Shown: positions 1 to 6,602, counted from the first letter of the stretch. The stretch: DNA of 6,603 nucleotides from an uncultured Ruminococcus sp. (GCA_946404705.1 CAMJES010000127.1:1-6603), one strand, 5' to 3'. Made by a program: numbers and translations. The notes: generated by a model not told the origin, from the sequence alone.

Positions 1-1308
1 GAGATGAAGAAGAAAAACGCCACAAAAACAGAATTCCTTGAAGCTGCAGCAAAAATTCAGGGTGTTTATGTTCCTGCGTTTTATGATGTCAGCTATGAAG
101 AGGATGGCAGGGTAAAAAGCTTTACGCCAAATAACAGCAGCGCTGCGCCTGTTATCAGTAAACGAATTATCAAGGATATGAACAGCGTTTATTATCCCGA
201 AAAGTTTGTGGTGCCTTACTGCGAGGTGGTTCACGACCGTGTTATCGTTGAGGTGCTGCGCGGATGTATACGCGGCTGCCGCTTCTGTCAGGCAGGATAT
301 ATCTATCGTCCGCTGCGTGAAAAAACGACCGATGTAATATGTATGGAAACCAAAAGCTTATGCGAGAGTACGGGCTATGAGGAGGTTTCGCTGTCATCGC
401 TGAGCACGAGCGATCACTCGGATATTGAAAATATGCTTGTAAAGCTTTCTGACTATACAGAGGACGAGCGCATAAATCTGTCGCTTCCGTCAATGCGTAT
501 CGATCGCTTCAGCAAGGAGCTTATGGATCAGATACAGAAAGTCCGTAAAAGCGGACTTACATTTGCTCCCGAAGCAGGCACACAGCGGCTTAGGGATGTT
601 ATAAACAAAAACATTACCGAGGAAGAGATATTCCGCGCTTGCAAGCTTGCCTTTGACGGCGGATATACAGCGGTCAAGCTTTATTTTATGCTTGGACTGC
701 CTACCGAAACGGACGACGATATCCGCGGTATTGCCGAGCTTGCGAAGAAGATATGCGACCTTTTCTATCAGAACCCTAACCGTCAGCGCGGAAAGCATAT
801 ACAGATATCCATAAGCTGTGCGACCTTTGTGCCGAAGCCGTTCACGCCGTTTGAATTTGAGCCGCAGGCAACGGAGGACGAGATAAGACATAAGCAGGAG
901 ATACTTCTCTCCGAAACGAAGGGTATCAGAAATATAAATGTAAGCTGGAGCAAATACCGTGTTTCTATCCTTGAAGCCGTGCTTGCAAGGGGCGACAGAC
1001 GGCTTTCCGCCGTGATATATGACGCATGGAAAAACGGCTGCAAATTCGACAGCTGGGACGAACACTATAACTATTCCGCTTGGTGCGAAGCGTTTGAGAA
1101 AAACGGTCTTGACATGAACTTTTACGCCTGCCGAAAGCGTGAATATGACGAGGTTTTCCCTTGGGATAACTTTGATTATTATGTTTCAAAGCAGTTCCTT
1201 ATAAGGGAAAACAAAACCGCACATAATGCGGTAACAACGCCGAACTGCCGTGAAAAATGCGCAGGCTGCGGGGTAAACAGATGTATGGGAGGGCCTTGCT
1301 TTGACTGA
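1..1308 (+). CDS. Radical SAM protein, TIGR03960-type (B12-binding-like family), 5' partial
   Basis: The reading frame is open at base 1, so the gene begins upstream. The ATG at position 4 is probably internal: family members run to roughly 600 residues and only about 435 are present, lacking the N-terminal B12-binding-like region. Numbering from that ATG, the radical SAM [4Fe-4S] motif CX3CX2C is Cys88, Cys92 and Cys95, in the context RGCIRGCRFCQAG. Further family-typical blocks follow: GVYVPAFYDV near residue 20, a SLPSMRID stretch, FAPEAGTQRLRDVINK near 185-205, and LGLPTETDDD near 230. The C-terminus carries a second cysteine cluster (Cys415, 419, 422, 427, 432), possibly an auxiliary Fe-S or metal site. 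Radical SAM enzymes cleave S-adenosylmethionine to start radical chemistry, but the substrate of this family is unknown to me. The stop overlaps the downstream DUF2344 gene by 8 bp, which suggests translational coupling. The family call is firm; the function is open. Confidence 0.93.
   Translation, partial: EMKKKNATKTEFLEAAAKIQGVYVPAFYDVSYEEDGRVKSFTPNNSSAAPVISKRIIKDMNSVYYPEKFVVPYCEVVHDRVIVEVLRGCIRGCRFCQAGYIYRPLREKTTDVICMETKSLCESTGYEEVSLSSLSTSDHSDIENMLVKLSDYTEDERINLSLPSMRIDRFSKELMDQIQKVRKSGLTFAPEAGTQRLRDVINKNITEEEIFRACKLAFDGGYTAVKLYFMLGLPTETDDDIRGIAELAKKICDLFYQNPNRQRGKHIQISISCATFVPKPFTPFEFEPQATEDEIRHKQEILLSETKGIRNINVSWSKYRVSILEAVLARGDRRLSAVIYDAWKNGCKFDSWDEHYNYSAWCEAFEKNGLDMNFYACRKREYDEVFPWDNFDYYVSKQFLIRENKTAHNAVTTPNCREKCAGCGVNRCMGGPCFD
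1287..1293 (+). promoter_or_regulatory. Ribosome binding site for the DUF2344 gene, fixing a TTG start
   Basis: GGGAGGG lies within the end of the radical SAM gene, 7 nt before the TTG at 1301. No in-frame ATG sits at a comparable distance, so this site supports TTG as the start codon. Confidence 0.7.
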
Positions 1309-1972
1309 AAAATTTGAGGTAAGGGGTGTATTCGAGAAAAAAGGCAGAGCCGTTTTTATTTCGCATCTCGATCTGTTCCGAACAATGCAGAGAGCGATGA
1401 AGCGCTCCGGACTTCCCGTATGGTATTCGGAGGGCTTTAATCCGAGAATATACCTTAATTTTCCGCTTGCTCTTGCGCTCGGAGTTGAGAGCAGTTGCGA
1501 GATAATGGATTTCGAGATAGTTAAGCAAATGCCATACGATGAAATGCTGACTGCAATCAACAATGTGCTGCCCGAGGGACTTCACTTTGTTTCGATGTCT
1601 GCTCCGTTATCGAAAAATAAAGAGATAGCTTTTTCCGAGTATGAATTTACGCTTTTCAGCGATACGAGTTCTCCGAAAGCGGTCTTGGAAAGCTTTGAAA
1701 AAATGATGAGCCTTGATAAGATCGAGTCGGAGAAGCATTCAAAGAAAAAGGGCATGATACTTATTGATATCAAGCCGAATATTGACGTTGTTTCAACCAG
1801 CATTGCGGAAAACGGTGTTGTACTGACAGTCAGACTTCCTGCAGGACAGGAGCTAAATATAAATTCCAATGTTTTCGGAGAGGCGTTACAGCGATATTGC
1901 GGTATAGATAATCTGACTGTTAGTACAAAACGCACAAAGATTTTGAAAAATAATGGTGAATTATTTGTATAA
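1301..1972 (+). CDS. TIGR03936/DUF2344 radical-SAM-linked protein
   Basis: This 223-residue protein matches the small partner family that sits beside, or is sometimes fused to, TIGR03960 radical SAM proteins. The diagnostic N-terminal block is visible: FISHLDLFRTMQRAMKRSG at residues 19-37, then LPVWYSEGFNPRIYLNFPLA at 38-57, then a GVESSCEIMD stretch near 61-70. The C-terminal half (about 75-223) is more variable, with no signal peptide or membrane segment. The start is TTG with a GGGAGGG site 7 nt upstream, and it overlaps the radical SAM stop by 8 bp. That points to coupled, near-equimolar synthesis with the upstream protein. The length is typical and the frame is intact. The biochemical role is not known; a role as substrate-binding or delivery subunit for the radical SAM enzyme is inference from the constant pairing. 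Confidence 0.92.
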   Translation: MTEKFEVRGVFEKKGRAVFISHLDLFRTMQRAMKRSGLPVWYSEGFNPRIYLNFPLALALGVESSCEIMDFEIVKQMPYDEMLTAINNVLPEGLHFVSMSAPLSKNKEIAFSEYEFTLFSDTSSPKAVLESFEKMMSLDKIESEKHSKKKGMILIDIKPNIDVVSTSIAENGVVLTVRLPAGQELNINSNVFGEALQRYCGIDNLTVSTKRTKILKNNGELFV

Positions 1973-1993
1973 TCAACCGATTATGATTTTTTT
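1968..1993 (+). terminator. Weak terminator-like hairpin after the DUF2344 gene
   Basis: ATAATC (1969-1974) can pair with GATTAT (1979-1984) around the loop AACC, with one possible extra T-G pair outside. A run of seven T follows at 1987-1993. The stem is short and AT-rich and overlaps the TAA stop at 1970-1972, so termination would be weak. The new promoter just downstream makes some transcript ending here reasonable. Confidence 0.35.
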
Positions 1994-2004
1994 ACGAAAA
2001 TCTC

Positions 2005-2033
2005 TTGTAATTTTTAGAACAATGTGATAAAAT
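2005..2033 (+). promoter_or_regulatory. Sigma-A-type promoter with extended -10, for rplS
   Basis: TTGTAA (2005-2010) serves as -35, followed by an exact 17-bp spacer and TAAAAT (2028-2033) as -10. A TG dinucleotide at 2025-2026 gives the extended -10 arrangement TGATAAAAT. Transcription would start near 2040, giving a leader of about 180 nt before the rplS ATG. The surroundings are AT-rich. This is the best promoter match I found, and it separates rplS from the radical SAM pair. Confidence 0.7.
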
Positions 2034-2039
2034 AAAATA

Positions 2040-2219
2040 GCATTTGAAAATCCGTTAGTATAACTATGCCAAAATCATAGTTTTACCTGCGAGATTAGTG
2101 CCGCCGTAAATAATACGGCTGACATTAAAAGGACAGTCCGCTGCCACAGATCGGCTTTATTTTATACGATCAACTTGCGTGAGGTAAGAATGTCTGAAAA
2201 TTTTAGGAGGAATAAATCC
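2040..2219 (+). promoter_or_regulatory. Structured 5' leader of rplS, candidate L19 autoregulatory leader
   Basis: No gene is seen here, but three hairpins can be drawn. The first is a perfect 7-bp stem, AACTATG (2062-2068) with CATAGTT (2076-2082). The second is GCCGTA (2103-2108) with TACGGC (2114-2119), extended across a small internal loop by TTAGTG (2095-2100) with CATTAA (2123-2128), which includes one G-T pair. The third is CCGCTG (2138-2143) with CAG (2147-2149) and CGG (2152-2154), with a 2-nt bulge, followed by a T-rich stretch. Ribosomal protein leaders controlling rplS are known in Firmicutes (Rfam L19_leader). I cannot confirm that this leader fits that family, so the regulatory role is inferred from position, length and structure. 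Confidence 0.5.
2205..2210 (+). promoter_or_regulatory. Strong ribosome binding site deciding the rplS start
   Basis: AGGAGG lies 9 nt before the ATG at 2220. The site favours this ATG over the in-frame upstream starts at 2175 (TTG) and 2190 (ATG), and yields the usual L19 length of 114 residues. Confidence 0.85.
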
Positions 2220-2564
2220 ATGGACGCACTCAAACTTATTAGCCAGAGCAGCATGAAAGAAAACGCACCTGTTGTTAACATCGGTGACACAGTAAAGGTT
2301 CACGTTAGAATCAAGGAAGGCGACAAGTACAGAATTCAGATCTTTGAAGGTACAGTAATCGCTAAGAAGCACGGCGGTATCAACGAAACATTTACCGTTA
2401 GACGTCTGTCACACGGTTGCGGCGTTGAAAGAGTTTTCCCTGTTCATTCTCCCATCATCGAGAAGGTTGAACTCGTTAGAAGCGGTAAGGTTCGCCGCAG
2501 CAAGCTCTATTACATCCGCGGCAGAGTCGGTAAGGCTGCTAAGGTTAAAGAGCAGATCAAGTGA
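2220..2564 (+). CDS. rplS: 50S ribosomal protein L19 (bL19)
   Basis: This small basic 114-residue protein belongs to the large ribosomal subunit, where L19 sits at the interface with the 30S subunit. The L19 hallmark is visible as GCGVERVFPVHSP at residues 66-78; the second position of that block is Cys67 where many homologues have valine. It also has IGDTVKVHVRIKEG (21-34), IQIFEGTVIAKK (39-50) and a basic tail SKLYYIRGRVGKAAKVK (94-110). The ATG at 2220 is chosen because AGGAGG precedes it by 9 nt and the length fits the family. An in-frame ATG at 2190 would add ten residues. The gene has its own promoter and leader and is closed by a strong terminator, so it is probably a single-gene transcript with limited read-through into lepB. 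In many Firmicutes rplS follows trmD; here it follows the radical SAM pair. Confidence 0.98.
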   Translation: MDALKLISQSSMKENAPVVNIGDTVKVHVRIKEGDKYRIQIFEGTVIAKKHGGINETFTVRRLSHGCGVERVFPVHSPIIEKVELVRSGKVRRSKLYYIRGRVGKAAKVKEQIK

Positions 2565-2586
2565 TTTGTTTGGTTTGAAAGCCGAG

Positions 2587-2609
2587 AAGGGACATTTTGT
2601 CCCTTTTTT
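2587..2609 (+). terminator. Intrinsic terminator after rplS
   Basis: A perfect 8-bp stem, AAGGGACA (2587-2594) with TGTCCCTT (2598-2605), encloses the loop TTT and runs straight into a T tract ending at 2609. It lies 22 bp after the rplS stop. This is the clearest rho-independent terminator in the window. Confidence 0.9.
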
Positions 2610-2674
2610 GCTATTCAGATAATGTTCAAAATGTAAATATTTTATAAACATTCTGCGCAAAAAAATTTTCAATT
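2610..2674 (+). promoter_or_regulatory. AT-rich spacer, presumed promoter region of the lepB operon
   Basis: The segment lies between the rplS terminator and the lepB ribosome binding site and is very AT-rich. Possible -10 elements are TATTTT (2638-2643), with TTCAGA (2614-2619) 18 bp upstream, and TATAAA (2643-2648), which has no good -35. Neither is convincing. A promoter is expected here from the strong terminator upstream and the gene run downstream, so this entry rests mainly on context. Confidence 0.3.
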
Positions 2675-2691
2675 GGAAAGGATTGACGGTT

Positions 2692-3273
2692 ATGGCAAAG
2701 TATGAGCTTAATTATGAGGTTCTTGACGAGGAAGAAAAGAAGATATCCGATTCGGAAAATCTGTTTGAATGGGTAGAAACTCTTGTAATTGCATTTTTTG
2801 CGGTTATTCTTTTCTTTACGTTCATATTCAGACTTGCTGCCGTGAACGGAGAGTCTATGCTCCCAACGCTTGTGGATAAGGACAGACTTATCGTTTCGTA
2901 TCTTTTCTATACGCCGAAAAACGGCGATATTGTTATCGTAAACAATGATAACCCCATTCTTGATAAGGTAATTGTCAAGAGAGTTATTGCTACCGAAGGT
3001 CAGACCATTGATATTGACTTTGACAGCGGCGAGGTAACTGTTGACGGAAAGGTTCTTAAGGAAGACTATATCAATAATCTCACACAGCTTGATGAAGGAG
3101 GTCACGAGTATCCCGTGACAGTTCCTAAGGATTGTGTTTTTGTTATGGGTGACAACAGAATGAATTCTACCGACAGCAGAAGTGATCTTGTAGGCTTTGT
3201 TCCCGAGGATGAGATTCTCGGAAAGGTAGTTCTCAGAATATTCCCGTTTTCAACTTTTGGCGTTCCCGCTTAA
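2692..3273 (+). CDS. lepB: Type I signal peptidase (Sip/LepB family)
   Basis: This 193-residue membrane-anchored serine protease removes signal peptides from proteins exported by Sec or Tat. Residues 1-27 form an acidic cytoplasmic tail. Residues about 31-51 (LVIAFFAVILFFTFIFRLAAV) form the single membrane anchor, and the catalytic domain lies outside the membrane. The catalytic Ser55 sits in NGESMLPTL (52-60). The catalytic Lys96 sits in VIVKRVIATEG. The conserved box GDNRMNSTDSR spans 153-163. Length and single anchor match Gram-positive Sip-type enzymes rather than the longer E. coli LepB. The ATG at 2692 is chosen because GGAAAGGA (2675-2682) precedes it by 9 nt; a TTG at 2683 in frame is less likely. 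It heads a close-packed run with rbgA 14 bp downstream. Confidence 0.97.
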   Translation: MAKYELNYEVLDEEEKKISDSENLFEWVETLVIAFFAVILFFTFIFRLAAVNGESMLPTLVDKDRLIVSYLFYTPKNGDIVIVNNDNPILDKVIVKRVIATEGQTIDIDFDSGEVTVDGKVLKEDYINNLTQLDEGGHEYPVTVPKDCVFVMGDNRMNSTDSRSDLVGFVPEDEILGKVVLRIFPFSTFGVPA

Positions 3274-3287
3274 AAACGGAGGTTTAA

Positions 3288-4181
3288 ATGACTGAAATAC
3301 CGTCTATTCAATGGTTCCCGGGACACATGGCGAAAACCAAGCGAATGATAAAATCATCTCTTCCGCTTGTTGACGCCGTTGCAGAGGTCATTGACGCGCG
3401 AATCCCTGTTTCAAGCAGGAATCCCGACCTGCAGAATTTGATCGAAGGAAAACCGAGAATCGTTATTCTTAATAAATGCGATACCGCAGATGAACAGGCT
3501 GTTCAGAAGTGGATATCATATTATAACAGCAAGGGCATTACAGCTATTCCAACCGACTGCCGAAGCGGCAGGGGAGTGAATAAATTTGTTCCTGCTGTTA
3601 AAAGCGTTCTGAAAGATACTATTGCTAAATTTGAAGCAAAGGGTATGTCGGGGCGCGTTCTGCACGTTATGATAGTCGGGATCCCAAATGTCGGAAAATC
3701 CTCGCTTATCAATCGCCTTGCAAAACAGAAGAAGGCAAAGGTCGAGGACAGACCCGGCGTTACGCTTAATAAGCAATGGGTCAAAATTGCCGATGATGTC
3801 GAGCTTTTAGATATGCCCGGTGTACTTTGGCCTAAATTTGAAGATAAAACTGTCGGTGAGCGGCTTGCCTTTACAGGCGCTGTCAAGGACGATGTTGTGG
3901 ACGTTGAAGCGCTTGCGTCACGTTTGCTGTTTGTCCTTAACGATATGTACAAGGACACGCTTTGCACACGATATAAAATCGAAACCGAATCCGAAGAGGA
4001 CGGCTATGATATTCTGCGGAAGGTCGGAAAAGCGCGCGGAATGCTGATATCAGGCGGTGAGATCAACACCGAAAGAGCGGCAATTACCGTGCTTGATGAA
4101 TTCAGAAGCGGAAAGCTCGGCAGAGTTACTCTTGAACTCCCCGAAAAGGGCGAAAGGAAGAAAGAAAATGACGCTGTTTGA
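3288..4181 (+). CDS. rbgA: Ribosome biogenesis GTPase YlqF/RbgA
   Basis: This 297-residue GTPase of the circularly permuted YlqF/YawG group acts in late assembly of the 50S subunit. The G motifs appear in the permuted order G4-G5-G1-G2-G3: NKCD at 62-65, CRSG at 91-94, the P-loop GIPNVGKSS at 131-139, the PGVT threonine at 159, and DMPG at 175-178. The N-terminal block IQWFPGHMAKTKR (7-19) and the DARIPVSSRNP block (36-46) are family hallmarks. The C-terminal domain (about 195-297) should be the RNA-binding part. GGAGG (3278-3282) lies 5 nt before the ATG. The length is slightly above that of the B. subtilis protein (about 280). Its stop overlaps the start of rnhB by 14 bp, and the rplS-rbgA-rnhB neighbourhood is a known Firmicutes arrangement. 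Confidence 0.97.
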   Translation: MTEIPSIQWFPGHMAKTKRMIKSSLPLVDAVAEVIDARIPVSSRNPDLQNLIEGKPRIVILNKCDTADEQAVQKWISYYNSKGITAIPTDCRSGRGVNKFVPAVKSVLKDTIAKFEAKGMSGRVLHVMIVGIPNVGKSSLINRLAKQKKAKVEDRPGVTLNKQWVKIADDVELLDMPGVLWPKFEDKTVGERLAFTGAVKDDVVDVEALASRLLFVLNDMYKDTLCTRYKIETESEEDGYDILRKVGKARGMLISGGEINTERAAITVLDEFRSGKLGRVTLELPEKGERKKENDAV

Positions 4182-4785
4182 GTTTGATTCCGAGTTCAGA
4201 AAGCAGAACGGCGTTTTCTGCGGCGTTGACGAAGCAGGAAGAGGCCCTCTTGCAGGTGATGTGTACGCTGCAGCAGTCATTCTTCCCGAGGGTATTGTTA
4301 TAGAAGGCATAAACGACAGCAAAAAGCTTTCCGAAAAGAAGCGTGAAGCGCTTTATGATGAAATAATCGAAAAAGCTGACGCATACTGTGTTGCAACGGC
4401 GAGTGTTGCCGAGATTGACGAGTTCAATATTCTCGGAGCAACTTTCCTTGCGATGAAACGTGCTGTTGAAGGACTTGGCACAGATGTCGGACTTGCGCTT
4501 GTTGACGGCAACAGAACTCCGCCGCTCGATTGCGCTGTTCAAACGCTTATAAAAGGTGACGGAACTTCGGCGAGCATTGCGGCGGCTTCGATACTTGCAA
4601 AGGTCGAGCGTGACCGATATATGAAGAAGCTTGCCGAAGAATATCCCGAATATCAGTTTGAAAAGCACAAGGGTTACGGCACAAAGCTTCATAACGAGCT
4701 TATCTTAAAATACGGAGCATCTCCCGTTCACAGGAAAACCTTTCTGCGCAAGCTCTATGCCAAAAACGGCGGAGAAAAGCTATGA
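4168..4785 (+). CDS. rnhB: Ribonuclease HII
   Basis: This 205-residue cytoplasmic endonuclease cuts the RNA strand of RNA:DNA hybrids and incises DNA at single misincorporated ribonucleotides. The four acidic active-site residues are visible: Asp21 and Glu22 in GVDEAGRGPLAGD, Asp113 in LVDGNR, and Asp149 in SILAKVERDRYM. The NDSKKL motif (49-54) and the GDGTSASIAAAS stretch (130-141) are also family-typical. The ATG at 4168 is chosen because AAGGAAG (4154-4160) precedes it by 7 nt and the core begins soon after. The frame is open back to 4057, but that part lies inside rbgA. This form is short, close to the E. coli enzyme, and lacks the N-terminal extension of B. subtilis RnhB. It overlaps rbgA by 14 bp and yraN by 4 bp, indicating coupled translation. 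Confidence 0.97.
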   Translation: MTLFEFDSEFRKQNGVFCGVDEAGRGPLAGDVYAAAVILPEGIVIEGINDSKKLSEKKREALYDEIIEKADAYCVATASVAEIDEFNILGATFLAMKRAVEGLGTDVGLALVDGNRTPPLDCAVQTLIKGDGTSASIAAASILAKVERDRYMKKLAEEYPEYQFEKHKGYGTKLHNELILKYGASPVHRKTFLRKLYAKNGGEKL

Positions 4786-5159
4786 CAGCAAAGGAGCTTG
4801 GGGTGTTCGGCGAAAATGTCGCTGCGCTTTATATGGAGAAAAAGGGATATAAGATACTCAAGCGCAATTTCTGCGTTAAAGGCGGAGAGATAGATATAAT
4901 CGCCGAAAAAGATGGCATTATTGCTTTTACTGAGGTCAAGACTCGTACTCCGGATTATATGGTCAGCGGCTTTGAGGCGGTCACAAATCGGAAAAAACGG
5001 CTTATTATCCGTACATCCGAGCTGTATTCGCTGAAGTACCCACATGATCTTCAGCCGAGGTTTGATGTTGTTCAGATCATTGCCGACGGCAAAAAAATTG
5101 TTGGATTTAATTATGTCGAAAACGCTTTTGACGCGAGCGACATAATGACTATATTATAA
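4782..5159 (+). CDS. yraN: UPF0102 family protein YraN, endonuclease-like fold
   Basis: This 125-residue protein belongs to the UPF0102/YraN family, whose fold resembles Holliday-junction resolvases and restriction endonucleases. The PD-(D/E)xK-type pattern is visible: Glu36 and Asp38 in GGEIDIIA, then Glu51-Val52-Lys53 in FTEVKTR. The N-terminal LGVFGENVAALYMEKKGY (6-23) is the usual family start. No in vivo substrate is firmly known to me; a DNA or RNA processing role is inferred from the fold and from the neighbour rnhB. The start codon overlaps the rnhB stop as ATGA, with GGAG (4771-4774) 7 nt upstream. Length is typical, and the frame is intact. Confidence 0.94.
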   Translation: MTAKELGVFGENVAALYMEKKGYKILKRNFCVKGGEIDIIAEKDGIIAFTEVKTRTPDYMVSGFEAVTNRKKRLIIRTSELYSLKYPHDLQPRFDVVQIIADGKKIVGFNYVENAFDASDIMTIL

Positions 5160-5174
5160 AAGGATTGTTGAATT

Positions 5175-6568
5175 ATGTATTACAAAAGCACCCGTGACAG
5201 CAGCGTAAAAATTACGTCTGCAGAAGCAATTGTTCAAGGTATTTCTAAGGACGGCGGACTTTTTGTCCCCGAAGAGATCCCGTCAATCTCAATGGACGAG
5301 ATAGTTAAACTTGGCGATATGAGCTATTCGGACAGAGCAGCTTATATTTTCGCAAAGTATCTTACCGATTTTACAGATGTTGAGATCCATTACTGCACCG
5401 ACAACGCTTATACAACAAAGAGCTTTGACAGCGAAAATATCGCAGAGATCTCGCATCTTTTTGAGGGTACTTATGTCCTTGAACTTTGGCACGGCCCTAC
5501 TTGTGCGTTTAAGGATATGGCTCTCCAGATCCTTCCGTATCTCCTTACAACTTCTGCAAAGAAGATCAACATCGACAAGAAGATAGTTATCCTTGTTGCT
5601 ACATCGGGCGACACGGGCAAGGCTGCTCTTGAAGGTTTTGCAGATGTTCCCGGAACACAGATCATGGTTTTCTATCCCGAGGACGGCGTAAGCCCCATGC
5701 AGAAGCGTCAGATGACCACTCAGGACGGAGAAAACGTTGCTGTTTGCGCTCTTAAGGGCAATTTTGACGACTGTCAGACAGGTGTAAAGAATATTTTCGG
5801 CGACGCTGAGATCGCAGCAAAGCTTGATGAAAACAAGCTTATGTTCTCCAGCGCAAACTCTATCAACTGGGGACGTCTTGCTCCGCAGATCATTTACTAC
5901 ATTTCTGCTTATGCAACTCTTGTTAAGGATGAAGAGATAAAGCCCGGCGACAAGATCAATGTTGTTGTTCCGACAGGCAACTTCGGCAATATTCTTGCGG
6001 CTTATTATGCAAAGAATATGGGGCTTCCCGTAAACAAGCTTATCTGTGCTTCAAACTCCAACAAAGTTCTTACAGACTTCCTCACAACCGGCGTTTACGA
6101 CAGAAACAGAGATTTCATCACAACGATCTCTCCGTCAATGGATATACTTATTTCCAGTAATCTTGAAAGACTTCTCTACATTATGACCGGCTACAATGAC
6201 GCTCAGATAAGAGAATGGTTCGGTCAGCTTTCAAGCACAGGCAGATATGAGGTCCCCGATGATATCAAGGCAAAGCTCAAGGAAGAATTCTCCGCAGGCT
6301 TCTGCACCGATAAGGAAACAAAGGACACTATCAAGAGAATTTTTGACAAGTATTCATATACTCTCGATACACATTCCGCTGTTGCAGTTAAGGTTTACGA
6401 GGATTACAAGGCTGCAACCGGTGATACGACCAAGACGATCATTGCTTCAACAGCAAGTCCGTACAAGTTCAGCGCAAGCGTTCTCGAAGCAATTGAAGGC
6501 AAGAAGTCCGAACTTGACGAGTATGATATGATTGATAAGCTTCATGAGCTTTCCGGCTATGATATTCC
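5175..6568 (+). CDS. thrC: Threonine synthase, 3' end replaced by adapter sequence
   Basis: This PLP enzyme converts O-phosphohomoserine to threonine and phosphate, the last step of threonine synthesis. About 464 native codons are present. The PLP-binding Lys113 lies in HGPTCAFKDMALQ. The SGDTGKAALEGF block (144-155) and the PTGNFGN phosphate-binding loop (266-272) follow. The N-terminus MYYKSTRDSS with SKDGGLFVPEEIP near 24-36 is typical of the E. coli/fungal-type ThrC. The ATG is preceded by AAAAGGA (5158-5164) at a 10-nt distance, and the gene follows yraN after 15 bp. Native sequence ends after the two C of a proline codon at 6567-6568. The frame then runs open through adapter bases to the window end, adding an artefactual tail that reads DRKSTRLNSSH. 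Full-length homologues are usually near 490 residues, so I estimate that about 30-40 C-terminal residues are missing. Confidence 0.95.
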
Positions 6569-6602
6569 AGATCGGAAGAGCACACGTCTGAACTCCAGTC
6601 AC
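6569..6602 (+). other. Illumina TruSeq adapter contamination
   Basis: The 34 bases starting AGATCGGAAGAGCACACGTC and ending CTCCAGTCAC match, from memory, the TruSeq read-through adapter that precedes the index. The final C at 6603 may be the first index base. It is a sequencing artefact left at a contig end, not bacterial DNA. Everything from 6569 on should be trimmed. Confidence 0.97.

Noticed and set aside
490..1065. Long antisense open frame of 191 codons on the - strand inside the radical SAM gene
   Set aside because: It lies wholly inside a well-recognised gene on the other strand and its product resembles no family I know. Codon bias on the + strand explains the lack of stops.
2148..2154. 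AGATCGG in the rplS leader, the same seven bases as the adapter start
   Set aside because: The match ends after seven bases and the flanks do not continue as adapter, so it is chance.
2626..3105. Antisense open frame of 159 codons over lepB
   Set aside because: It overlaps the confident lepB gene. Apparent hydrophobic stretches are the reverse reading of the membrane anchor codons.
4057..4167. Upstream extension of the rnhB frame by 37 codons
   Set aside because: It lies entirely inside the end of rbgA. The ATG at 4168 has a ribosome binding site and gives a normal RNase HII N-terminus.
4126..4692. Antisense open frame of 188 codons over rnhB
   Set aside because: It is the shadow of rnhB, with a cysteine- and serine-rich translation that lacks domain features.
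5160..5174. Possible separate promoter or threonine leader before thrC
   Set aside because: Only 15 bp separate yraN and thrC, which leaves room for a ribosome binding site but no leader peptide, attenuator or riboswitch.
5377..5586. Small + strand frame of 69 codons inside thrC
   Set aside because: It is an alternative frame of thrC, whose own frame carries the PLP lysine motif here. The translation is arginine/serine-rich low-complexity text.
6247..6531. Small + strand frame of 94 codons inside thrC
   Set aside because: It is a shadow frame of thrC, without a ribosome binding site or recognisable domain.
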